Source of the DNA: Monosporascus cannonballus
Lineage: Eukaryota; Ascomycota; Sordariomycetes; Xylariales
Assembly: GCA_004154925.1 (NCBI GenBank)
Contig: QJNS01000536.1
Location: 1 to 17,627 of the forward strand
Length of the DNA stretch: 17,627 bases
Reading direction: 5' to 3'
Positions 1 through 8,519 of this stretch are shown here, piece after piece. How positions within the stretch are numbered: position 1 is the first letter of the stretch; every line of letters begins with the position of its first letter. Position numbers and translations under genes: made by a program. The notes under the pieces are model-generated. The model searched no databases. It was not told where the DNA came from and saw nothing but the letters and a program-made list of their open reading frames with translations.

Positions 1-860
1 TTATCGTTATCTCGTTTGCCGGTCCCTTTCTTCTCGAGGTACCGATCAAAGGTGCGTCGGTCGGCAATAATAACCTTGTTTATATATTTTGCAAAAAATC
101 CCATCTTGGGTTCCATATATATTTCGTCTTTAATTTAAGACTTTAGGCTATTATAGTAAAGGTAAAATAACGCATTTTCTAGCAAATTAAAAATAGTTGC
201 TAATTAATTAAACTTAATTATATACTTAGACGCTAACTTGGTCTGGCAGAAAAGATAAAGTTATATAACCGCGTATTATTCTTTATTAGGATCTTCAAAA
301 AAGATTCGTATTTATTTAAAGTTCTCGTAATCACTAAAAATATAATTTATTATGTCCGAAAATTCGTCGGAGTAATTTTTGAAATAATCTCTTATAAGGA
401 GTTCGAACCATAAAAGAATATTTCTAGCAAATAACTATAAAATAGCCATTACCTTTTGGTAATTTTTTGTTAAAGAACTTTCGTAAAATTTAAGATAAAG
501 CTTAACTTGTATTAGGAATCCTTTTATATCCGTAAATCCATTATAAGGCTTGAAAGGAATAAGTTTATAACTCTTAATATCTGGCATTTTATGGTAATCG
601 AAAGGTGGTATAATTTCTTCGCAAATTTAGTTTACGCTAAATAATGGTAAAGTCGAAGCTTTTTTTTGCGTTCGTTCGACGTTAAACGACGGAAGTTGAA
701 AATCACTTATTTGGCTGCGTTTTCTGGCGAAGCTAAATCGAGGAGAAACGGGTTTCTTTCTTTTAACAAATCGAACGTTCTCCTTTTTTAAGTTCTGGAC
801 TTTTTGGGCTAAAAAGTTCAGTTTTTCTTCCGTAATAAATTTTTTTTCTTTTTCTTTAGG
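1..860 (-). pseudogene. Gag-like reading frame of the Gypsy element, RIP-inactivated
   Basis: A single minus-strand frame from about 860 to the left edge stays in register for some 286 codons without a visible frameshift. It contains seven in-frame stops (six TAA, one TAG, no TGA), where glutamine codons would be expected before RIP. The start is Lys/Glu-rich with coiled-coil character (EEKLNFLAQKVQNLKKEN). The later part resembles retrotransposon gag: a PYNGFTDIKGFL stretch, LYLKFYESSLTKNYQKV, then an LLWFE motif, as in fungal Gypsy gag. The true start is uncertain and may lie 100-250 bp upstream. The protein is certainly non-functional. Confidence 0.8.
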
Positions 861-1486
861 ATTCCGGCCCTATATTTTTCCTTTATTTTTTCCTTAGCCA
901 TTTTTTTTCCGATTCCTTTCTCTGGACTTTAATAATGTCCTTAAGGGCCGGGATAGGTTATTGTTAAAATTACGAAAATAATAAGCCTCTTTAAAATCGA
1001 ATAATAAAAAGTGTTATATTATTTATTAGTTAAAGAATTTCTGGGATAAATAATAAATTATCTAATTTAATCACTAATATTTTATTGAGCAACAACGGGA
1101 ATCGGATATATCGTTTATTTTCTAAATATTATTTTATAAGATTGTTTTTACTGAATTTAGAAAAATTTATGCCCTAATTAGATCGTGAATTATTCGTCGA
1201 CTATTAATTAAGAAATTATCAAAATGTAACAAACCTATTATATATTTATCTGGAAATATAAGTAATATCCGAAAGGGGTTTTAATTTGCACGTAATAATA
1301 GGGCAAGGAATAATTTAGTAATTTGTTCGTTAAAGAAATTTAAGTACTTTTCCTTTAATTAAAGAACGGTACGGTTATTTCTGAATTAAGAACTTAGATT
1401 AATGTTAAGAAACGAAACTAAGTAAATGATATCTATATAGGAAACCTAAAGTCTTATACCTTCTTCCATTCTACTAGTATGATACT

Positions 1487-1553
1487 GATCTTTTGGATCT
1501 ATTAGATCACCTAGATCAGAGTGATCTATGTGATCCAATAGATCAGTTAGATC
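1487..1553. repeat. Tandem 9-bp array with invariant GATC (8 units)
   Basis: GATC occurs at 1487, 1496, 1505, 1514, 1523, 1532, 1541 and 1550, exactly 9 bp apart each time. The five bases between sites vary (for example TTTTG, TATTA, ACCTA, AGAGT). The array sits inside the probable U3 part of the LTR, directly next to a 26-bp palindrome. A role as a protein-binding array or enhancer is only a guess. Confidence 0.9.
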
Positions 1554-1578
1554 ACTCTAAGTCACGTGACTTAGAGTG
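1553..1578. promoter_or_regulatory. Perfect 26-bp palindrome centred on CACGTG
   Basis: The left arm CACTCTAAGTCAC is the exact reverse complement of the right arm GTGACTTAGAGTG, and the centre is CACGTG, the E-box recognised by bHLH factors. It overlaps the last GATC unit and is followed by a small hairpin (GTGGA...TCCAC, 1578-1592). Its place in the LTR U3 suggests a regulatory site, but function is not shown. Confidence 0.8.
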
Positions 1579-1642
1579 TGGAGTTTTTCCACTTCTATAG
1601 CCCTAGGGCCTCCAGAACGGGTCTGCTCGAGGATCCGTAACA

Positions 1643-3640
1643 ATAACTCCCTATCTACGCTCCACCCTATCAACGCTCTATCTAATATTAAAGCTATCGC
1701 TATAACAACCTTTCTATACAAATAACAATATCATAATAATTACTTTATTCATTGATTCCATATTAAATAAAGCGTATAATAATGAAATCCGCTTTTATCT
1801 CGCTATTGTTCTCGCTTTCGAAAAATTCGTTTTCCTATTAATTTTGCCGAGTAACGATAAAGCGTCCCTTTGCAAAGATATTCCACTTTACTTTTATCTT
1901 TTTTACCGAAATAATTTTTACGAAATCTTTATTAGATTCGAGCTATATCTTTCTACGTTTCTTAAGCTTCGTTTTTTGAGAACTATAATTATTTAATTAT
2001 TAAAAACTTCGGTAATGGAAAATTTAACAGTTTTATCGTTAAAGGCTTTAACGAACTTACGGAACAAAAAACGTACGATAAAATTTCCGTAAACTGGATT
2101 AACTTATATTAGAGTTTTTTCGATTCGAGCTAATTCTCTAAATAGTTTAAATATTTAATATTTAAAATTATAATTCAGAAACGAAAATCACATCGTTTTA
2201 AAATAAAAATTAATTTATAGATAAATATACTTATTATTACCCTCTTTTCTTTAATATACTTATTATTTAATACCTTTGATTGTTAATAAAACGTAAACCT
2301 ATTAGTTTTCAGCTTTTTATAATATATATCAAAGTTATTATAACTTTGTTTTACGCTTTTACGAAGGTTTAAAAATTAATTTATTTATAACCTTAAAAAC
2401 GCGTCCGTAATAACGTCTACAAAATAAATAACGATATTTCGACTTCAAGATAACAAATATATTTACGTTAAAAAGCCGGAAAACTTAAAAAATATAAAGA
2501 AGCAAAAAAGAAAATTTTTTGTTTTAAAAGTATATTTATATATATCTTTCGATAATATAACTTTTATAATCGCTCATTATTAATAACTTTTATTTGTCGA
2601 GATTTTCGAGCTTAATATAAAGAATAAAAACTTTGCGAAATTACTTTAAACCGATTTCGTTATTCGTCTAGCCGTTTTTTAACGTAATAAAATACTAATA
2701 TCTATATATTTTATTATTCGAATCAGGAAATTATTATTATTATATATTAATGCTATTGAATATTATGGATAATATTAACGAACGCCTGTTAATATTAATA
2801 TAAGTAATTATAATAATTTACTACTTTTTAAACGTATTCTTTTTAAAAAAAATATTTTTCTTAAAAACCTTTTTAAAAACGAAATAATTTTCGCCTATAC
2901 CTTTTATTATTCCAATTTTATCTACATTAAATCGGGGTTTCTATTTAATAACTTTAACTTCTAATAGAAAAAAGTTCGAATAAAACGTTAATAAAGGCCG
3001 AGAAAACGCCTTTTAAATACCTATAATCGATGATTTTACATTTAAAAATCCTAATTCCAAGATAACAACGTAAAAATCGGATTATCTAACCTTTTCTTAA
3101 GCGTTCAAAACTGCCGTTATTAATTAAGAAACGTTATACATATAAGTAAAATCGCAAATAAGGTAACGCATAACTTAATTAACGCTATATATTAATTTAA
3201 TAAATTAAAACTTTCTTTTAAATTCGTAATAACTTTTAGCGATTTTTATCAAATTTTTCTTTTGTCCGTATGCCTTGGATACGGCGTAAGATATATTTTC
3301 TATTAACTTAATAACTTTTAAAAGCTAAACACAAAAACCTCCTACGTATTATCTCATTAATCGCTTGCATCGTACGAAATTAAGCTAAAAATTACATATC
3401 GTTCGAACGCGCAAATTCTGGCGATTAAAAAAAATAATTTTAAAAACGTTATTAGGAAGTTTTTTATAGGGAAAGAAATCAGTAAGTAAATTAACGCGCA
3501 ACGCGGTTATGGGGTGGCGCGTTAATAAAGTGGAGCGCGAATAGAAGGGTCATCTTATAAAAAAGGCGAAATATAGTACTAATCATAACTTATATCCGTT
3601 GTATATAGAAACACTTTTAAAGTATGATAAATTCGACATA
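1643..3640. repeat. AT-rich RIP-decayed repeat DNA, element not identified
   Basis: About 2 kb of very AT-rich sequence that still carries many CG dinucleotides but few CA, with stops in every frame. This fits one or more transposons mutated by RIP. Some minus-strand stretches stay open for several tens of codons (for example around 1790-1930), and a plus-strand stretch near 3350-3480 is weakly reminiscent of a transposase C-terminus. I could not assign a superfamily. It abuts the LTR of the Gypsy element and ends sharply where normal composition resumes at about 3600-3650. Confidence 0.65.
3491..3525. repeat. Inverted repeat TTAACGCGC...GCGCGTTAA
   Basis: Nine-base arms (3491-3499 and 3517-3525) are perfect reverse complements around a 17-base centre. 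The block is GC-rich, followed by more CG-containing sequence to about 3570, and stands out from the AT-rich surroundings. It may belong to the terminal region of the unidentified repeat. Confidence 0.6.
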
Positions 3641-4014
3641 TCTTACTGCCCAGTTACGTCTTTAAAAATACAAGTTGGCCGCCAATTGAAGGTGGTGCGG
3701 ACGTAGCGGTGCTCGGCACTGGCACGAATGTGACGGATGTAAATATATTGGCGTGCCATAACATTTGTGATCCAGCTTAAGTTTCGCGGGGTGGGCTTGA
3801 TGACGAAATCAGCCGCCTCGAAACAGAGAAAGAACCGCATAAGAGATTGAAACATCGGATTTTTTTCGGCAGTTACAACGACTGGGTGAGGAAGAAGACC
3901 AGAGGAGAAGATCAGAAGGACTACATCACACGAAAGATTGGTCGTCTACATTCTCGAGGAAAGTGTCTGGTCATTAATTCGTTCAACTGCGACTTTATGA
4001 GATCACTACCGACT
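3641..4014. other. Intergenic: boundary of AT-rich DNA and 3' flank of the kinase-like/IFI6 gene
   Basis: Composition changes from RIP-type AT-rich to balanced. The open frames here are short, overlap each other on opposite strands and resemble no known family. I see no gene; the 3' untranslated region and poly(A) site of the minus-strand gene ending at 4015 should lie here. Confidence 0.5.
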
Positions 4015-5129
4015 TTACAGCTTTGCGTCCGTGTCCTGAGGAGGAATGCCTTTGCTTGAATCTTGCTCGCCCCCCTTAACACCATCTTCCACTTCTGTGT
4101 CAGAATCCCCTTCACCCTTTTCTCTGTCAGCATCCCCTTCTCCCTTCTTCCTCACCTTCTCTGTGAACAGACTGCAAACCATTCGCATTACTTTCTCTTC
4201 ATCAGTAGAGCAACCTAGGATCCCTCCCAGAGCGGCAATACCAGCACCCACTCCCTGCGCAGCCCCAATTGCTCCGGCCGCCGCACCTCCCATCGCCGCA
4301 CTCTGACACCACGCAAAGAAACTCCCTGCCTGCACAAGCCCAATGCTCGACTGCCACGCCGCAGCTGCAGTTCCGGCTGTAGGGCCCACCGCCGAGAAGC
4401 CGGCGATGCCAAGAGCTGGGTTGATCAGGGAGGCGACACCGAACACCCCGAGACCAAATGTCCTAACGGGATGCGCTTTCATGTACTTGAGTATTTTGCT
4501 GGAAAGGCTAGTCTGATCTGTAGGCGGCAGTATTGGTTTTGTGAGTATTAACTCTATTGTGGGGAGATGGGGAGGTGGTGTTAATGGAAAGCTATATTTA
4601 TTGGCTTACCTTTGTGGGCACTTAGCTCCATGATTGCTTCCGCAAATTCCTGGCTCCAGAATCCCAGGATTGCAATGGCGATCCCCTGTGGAAACGACAT
4701 CGTTTCCACTGGGTAAACCCCGTTTTCAAAGTTCTGTTGTACGATGCCTTCGTCGAGATCCGCGAACGGCGGCTTGCTATGCATGATCGTATAGATCAAG
4801 GATCCTACGGCGAATCTCTGGGCACGCTTCTTGCACTCCTTTTCAGGGAGATCACGTAGCGTACTCGGCGGAATGCGGAAGTGGGCCGGGTATTGTGAGT
4901 CTGGATCGGAGATACTGTAGGGAATTGAGTCGTGAGGCAATACTAAGAGTTCAGCGGTGTCGCTGTCCTCTATGGCAACGGTAAGGTCTGGGAGGGAAGG
5001 GCTGTCGAATACTGCGGCCTCAACCCCCGAAAATGTTTCGATAATACGATTCGCCCATGCAACTGCATTCCCGGCAGTTGTTTGGCCATCCCCTACTTGT
5101 GGAAACCTAACGCGGCAAATTGGTGACAT
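4015..5129 (-). CDS. Kinase C-lobe-like domain fused to an interferon-induced 6-16 (IFI6/ISG12)-like membrane domain
   Basis: Two exons, 5129-4610 and 4517-4015, encode 340 aa. The 92-nt intron (GTAAGC...CTACAG) joins the two open frames in register. Residues about 105-170 resemble the end of a protein kinase C-lobe (QRFAVGSLIYTIMHSKPPF, then a GVYP element and a block where kinases end), but the glycine loop, HRD and DFG motifs are absent, so no kinase activity is expected. From residue about 186 an Ala/Gly-rich segment (INPALGIAGFSAVGP, AAAWQSSIGLVQAGSFFAW, then AAGAIGAAQGVGAGIAALGG) matches the IFI6/ISG12 family, small hydrophobic proteins that in animals act at mitochondria or the ER and affect apoptosis. 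A charged tail (about residues 285-340) is rich in Asp, Glu, Lys and Gly. The ATG at 5129 has A at -3. The gene is divergent from the RING-CH gene. Function in fungi is unknown to me. Confidence 0.85.
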
Positions 5130-5381
5130 AGTGTAGGAGTCGTGGTGACGTTGTTACCCAGAAGAACCACACGATAGGTATCAGGACAGAAACCTCGCAA
5201 ATACCATTCTCCGATGGAATTCAAGGTGCAAAGCTTTGTGCGAGGCTATGAATGGAGAAAGTCTAACCAAACATAATTCTATGGCTTCCAGGGTGCTGAA
5301 GGTGGGGATTCCGAGTGGAACTGTTTAGCGGTGGACTTGGGCATGGGAGGGAGGCGGGGATGCACGTCCATACTACCGGTA

Positions 5382-5451
5382 GGTATTTAGAGCTTCCGAG
5401 GAATCTTCCGTCAGGTTGGTTTCTCGGAATGTTCCGAGCTGACTAAATACC
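5382..5451. repeat. Inverted repeat GGTATTTAG...CTAAATACC, possible MITE or hairpin relic
   Basis: The 9-bp outer arms at 5382-5390 and 5443-5451 are perfectly complementary. Inner arms TTCCGAG (from 5394) and CTCGGAA (5423-5429), and a second copy of TTCCGAGCT at 5432-5440, add further pairing. The roughly 70-bp unit could be a short non-autonomous element. No target duplication is clear. Confidence 0.5.
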
Positions 5452-5543
5452 GGGGGGTACTGTAGTATAGGTAGCGAAAATGCCGGGTTACTGAGTAAGA
5501 GGCCAAATACTAAGATCCTTGTCAGGTACCCCTTAGCGGTAGG

Positions 5544-5590
5544 GCCAGCGCTATTACTATATTGAGGCCTTAATTCATATAAGCGCTGGC
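5544..5590. repeat. Inverted repeat GCCAGCGCT...AGCGCTGGC
   Basis: Perfect 9-bp arms (5544-5552 and 5582-5590) surround a 29-base AT-rich centre. The right arm borders the AT-rich block 5591-5700, so it may mark the edge of a small inserted element. Confidence 0.5.
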
Positions 5591-5861
5591 TTAATCGGAA
5601 CCGGATAATATTTAACTTATATATGTAAAAAGGTATAAAAATTAGATATTATAATATAAGTAATGTTAAAATTGAAATTTATAAATAAATTACCTGACTA
5701 GGATGTTAAACTTACCCCTACGACGTAGCATACGTATGGACCAACGCTCGGATCAAGTCCGTCACGCTAGTATTGGTTAGCGGCTCTAGTTTGGCTGGGC
5801 CGTTACTGCTGCTACTGAACGAAGGAGTTTAATGAAATATAGCGATGATATCACTGGACCC

Positions 5862-5880
5862 GGGAGGGGGAGGGGGGGGG
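5862..5880 (+). promoter_or_regulatory. G-run with G-quadruplex potential upstream of the RING-CH gene
   Basis: GGG-A-GGGGG-A-GGGGGGGGG on the plus strand, about 150 bp upstream of the ATG at 6033. Four guanine runs with one-base loops can be drawn. No function is shown, and long homopolymers are also prone to assembly error. Confidence 0.5.
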
Positions 5881-6032
5881 AATTAGCATTTGATCACGCT
5901 GTAAGTGGAAACAACTGTAGCAAACAATCCCCCCAGCTTTCGTCCTTGTAACAACTCTCTGTGCCCAAGAATGGCATAGCATTCCGACCGAGTCTACAAC
6001 GCGAGAGTTACGGAGTCAGAGAGTCCAGCAAC

Positions 6033-7473
6033 ATGGCGTCTGAGCCCTCAAGCCCGCCGCCGCCCGCTACCGAGATAGGGGATGATCCACCGCAGCCCGC
6101 AAGCTCTGGTGTAGATAGCCAAGGCGACACCCAGGAGACCACCGGATCATCTTCTACTTCCGCGCAGGCCCCGCCGACCTCAGCCTCGTCTTCTCCCAAC
6201 ACACGCCGATGCTTCATCTGCCTCACAGACGAGCCCGAAGACTCGCTGCCGCGCGACTGGGCGACGCCGTGCACTTGTTCGCTCGAGGGACACCAGGACT
6301 GCCTGCTGGACTGGATAGCGAGTCTCGAGTCGGACGGGAAGGAGTTGAGGTGTCCGTCCTGCAAGTCCGCGATCCAGATCGTCGACAGGTGGTCGCCCGC
6401 CGTCGCCCTGAACCGGTCCCTCAATCGCCTCGTCTCGGACCTGTCGCCGACCGTCATAATCACCTTCCTGACCGCCGGCACCTTCATCAGCTGCGCCGCC
6501 TACGGGTTCGAAGCCCTCGAGATATTCGCCGGTCCCGAGTTTGCGAAGGAGTTCCTCTTTAAGGTCAAACCGTCGAGTCCCTTCCCGCTCACGCTGCAGC
6601 GCAAACTCCCCTTTCTGTCGCTAGACGGTGGATGGTTGGCATTGAAGGCTCTGTCGAGGGTGAAGCTCGGCCCGGCCAGTGTGCTGCCTTTGGTCGGTCC
6701 GGTGCTGGTCTTGAATCGCGAGATATTTCCAAGAATCATCACTATTCCCGCTTCTCTAATGGTAAGCATCATCCCCCATCGATAATCATGTCTAGCACTC
6801 GCCAACCGTAGCTAAGATCGTGACGCGTCAGGTTGCCGGCTTGGTATCCCTGAAACGCCCGAAGGTCCAACCAATCTCGTGGCCGCCGACTTTCGAACAG
6901 GCCCTGATCCTCATGCCCGCCGTCCAGGCAACCTACTTCCTCCTCTACAGGAAGCTCCTCCTCTACCTGAAGCAGAAACTTCTCAATACCACGGCGAAGC
7001 GGGCGGCCGCCTTACAGGAAGAGAATAGGGGAGGAGACGCGGGAGGAGACCTAGGGCAGGGCCAAGAAGCGCAAGCCGGCCATGACGACCACCATCACGA
7101 CCACGGTAACGGCGCCCGCGACGGAGTCCTCATCGATATTGTCATAGGAGGCAACCAGCTCCCACGAGCCGGAGCCGCCGACGCGGACGCTATCTGGCCG
7201 CTCAACTTCCTCGCCGGCGCCCTTCTCTGGCCGGGTCTGTGCTACGGCATGGGGGAGCTCATGCGCCTCGTGCTACCGAGAAGCCTTGTCACGAGGCCCG
7301 CGCTGGGCCCGAACACGGGCATCCTCCAAGAGAGGTGGGGTCGTAGTCTCGTGGGCGGCTGCTTGTTCGTCGCCCTCAAGGACGTCTTCTCCCTGTACGT
7401 TAAGTACCGCAGGGCGATGGACAGGCCCTACAGGAAGCTCAGGAACGTCAAGAAGGGGAGCGGCAAGAGCTGA
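6033..7473 (+). CDS. RING-CH (RINGv, MARCH-type) multi-pass membrane E3 ubiquitin ligase
   Basis: Two exons, 6033-6761 and 6817-7473, encode 461 aa. After a disordered Ser/Pro-rich N-terminus, residues 60-110 form a C4HC3 RING-CH finger: C60-x2-C63, C80-x-C82, H87-x2-C90, C107-x2-C110. This is the signature of membrane-bound MARCH/Doa10-type ligases that recruit E2 enzymes. Hydrophobic segments follow at about 133-160 and in the C-terminal half (around WPLNFLAGALLWPGLCYGMG and GGCLFVALKDVF). A His/Asp-rich loop lies at about residues 332-340. The first in-frame ATG is 6033; the frame extends upstream only from a GTG. The 55-nt intron starts GTAAGC, and only an AAG acceptor at 6816 keeps the frame, because the TAG acceptor at 6811 would lead into a TGA. 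The exact 3' splice site is therefore the least certain point. Substrate and organelle are unknown. Confidence 0.88.
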
Positions 7474-7580
7474 ATCGACTCTCTTCTCTCATGCGGCATG
7501 TGCTGGGCCGATGGATCGATATTCGTGATGATGAGGAAGGTAGATTTAAAAAAAGGCATGGCCTCGGAGTCGGGGTGGAT

Positions 7581-7617
7581 GGGTTGGTTGGTTGGTTGGC
7601 TGGTTGGCTGGTTGGCT
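7581..7617 (+). repeat. (GGTT)n/(GGCT) microsatellite downstream of the RING-CH gene
   Basis: A run of GGTTGGTTGGTTGGTTGGCT-type tetramers, with TGGTTGGC units at its end, lies about 110 bp past the stop codon, probably in the 3' untranslated region. Confidence 0.75.
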
Positions 7618-8490
7618 TTCCTCTCTGCGATGATATCTTTCGCCGGTGTATTATTTCTAGCCCTATATGGGTACGCATGCCGGCACGTAGGGGCACAAGG
7701 GCTGCATAAATACCGAGGTTGGTAGAAGGATGGGTAGGCCATGAACTGCGGGAGGGACTTGTAGGATGCGAAGGGTATTTACTCATGCGTTATGACTAGC
7801 TTACCCTATTCGCACTTTGGAACGTTTTGATATTCTTCGGCTGTTTTGAAGCGGTCCTGCCCTGACAGGAAAAGAAAAGGACATGCGTGATTCTAGAACA
7901 ACCAAGGTTAGAGATCTATATGATGGAAGTGACGCTTGAGTGACTCTGGGGACTGCGAAAGCCTTCACGACGTGCTGCAAACTGGCTTGTGTCAGAAAAC
8001 GAAGCGCTGTAGCTCACGAGCGACGGATACGGGGGCAGCGGTCTCACGCATACCAAAGAGCGCGAGATGTGGTTCCTTCCCCCACCATATGGGAGTTTTC
8101 GAGCCATATATACGGAGTATCCCTTGTGTTCCTAGGTGAGACTTCCCTGCATTTCATTCCCCCTCATGGCTCTTGCCGGTATAGAAAGGAGAGCCGAACA
8201 CCGACATCGCTACGGCGCCGCTATTCGGACTCTGGCGCTGCACTGGTGCTCCGTTCTTCGCTAGGGAAGCGCATGCTCGCCGGGGATCCAGGGCGCGGGC
8301 GTAGCCGCAGCCAGCGGCGCATGTGTTGCACTACTCCCTTAGGGATGCACGCCTGTATACCAGCCAGCCGCCACCCCCTCCCCCCCCTTTCGGGGATCTG
8401 ACCGCCGTCGGGAACATGGCCTCGAATTGGGCAGTATGACGACCGTCTCCTTGTAAGACCGCGTCCCGCAGGGATTTGGAGGCCATAAAA

Positions 8491-8519
8491 GGGGGTTCGT
8501 GGGCAGAGGGAGAGGAGGG
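8491..8519 (+). other. Canonical G-quadruplex motif
   Basis: GGGGG-TTCGT-GGG-CAGA-GGG-AGAGGA-GGG satisfies the G3+N1-7 pattern, just downstream of a CATAAAA sequence at 8484-8490. It lies in an otherwise gene-free region. Functional meaning is unknown. Confidence 0.55.

Larger units (their letters stand above)
1..1642 (-). mobile_element. RIP-decayed Ty3/Gypsy retrotransposon, 5' part (LTR plus gag), continuing beyond the left edge
   Basis: Read on the minus strand, an LTR-like block at about 1642-1225 begins TGTTAC and ends GTTACA. It is followed by an AT-rich leader and then a gag-like reading frame that reaches position 1. Protease, reverse transcriptase and integrase would lie outside the window. 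The DNA is extremely AT-rich and CpA-poor, and the gag frame is broken only by TAA/TAG stops, as expected from C-to-T RIP mutation. The order LTR then gag on one strand supports a single element. The superfamily call rests on the gag-like sequence and LTR form, since no pol motif is visible. Confidence 0.8.
1225..1642 (-). repeat. Putative 5' LTR of the Gypsy-like element
   Basis: The block starts with TG and ends with CA when read on the minus strand (TGTTACGG ... TTTGTTACA), giving an LTR of about 418 bp. The first roughly 160 bp, probably U3, are much less AT-rich than the surroundings and contain a hairpin, a perfect palindrome and a GATC array. A TATATAG sequence lies at about 1433-1439, a plausible core promoter. 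The second LTR and the target-site duplication are outside the window, so the ends are inferred from the terminal motifs and from the position of gag downstream. Confidence 0.65.
5130..6032. promoter_or_regulatory. Divergent intergenic region between the kinase-like/IFI6 and RING-CH genes
   Basis: About 0.9 kb holding the presumed promoters of both genes. It contains two inverted-repeat structures (5382-5451 and 5544-5590), an AT-rich block at about 5591-5700 that resembles the RIP-decayed flanks, and a G-run at 5862-5880. I see no supported gene. Confidence 0.6.

Noticed and set aside
390..415. GTTCGAA sequence resembling a tRNA T-loop
   Set aside because: No cloverleaf can be drawn around it, and it lies inside the decayed gag frame.
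3200..3480. MULE-type transposase C-terminus in the AT-rich block
   Set aside because: One plus-strand frame contains an ERANSGD-like stretch reminiscent of MULE transposases, but the surrounding match is too weak after RIP decay to name a superfamily.
4046..4306. Plus-strand 86-codon Ser/Pro-rich frame
   Set aside because: It is the antisense shadow of the second exon of the kinase-like/IFI6 gene, which has family similarity and a coherent intron.
6008..6487. Minus-strand 159-codon frame
   Set aside because: It lies opposite the RING-CH exon, whose C4HC3 pattern is unmistakable; the antisense protein has no recognisable feature.
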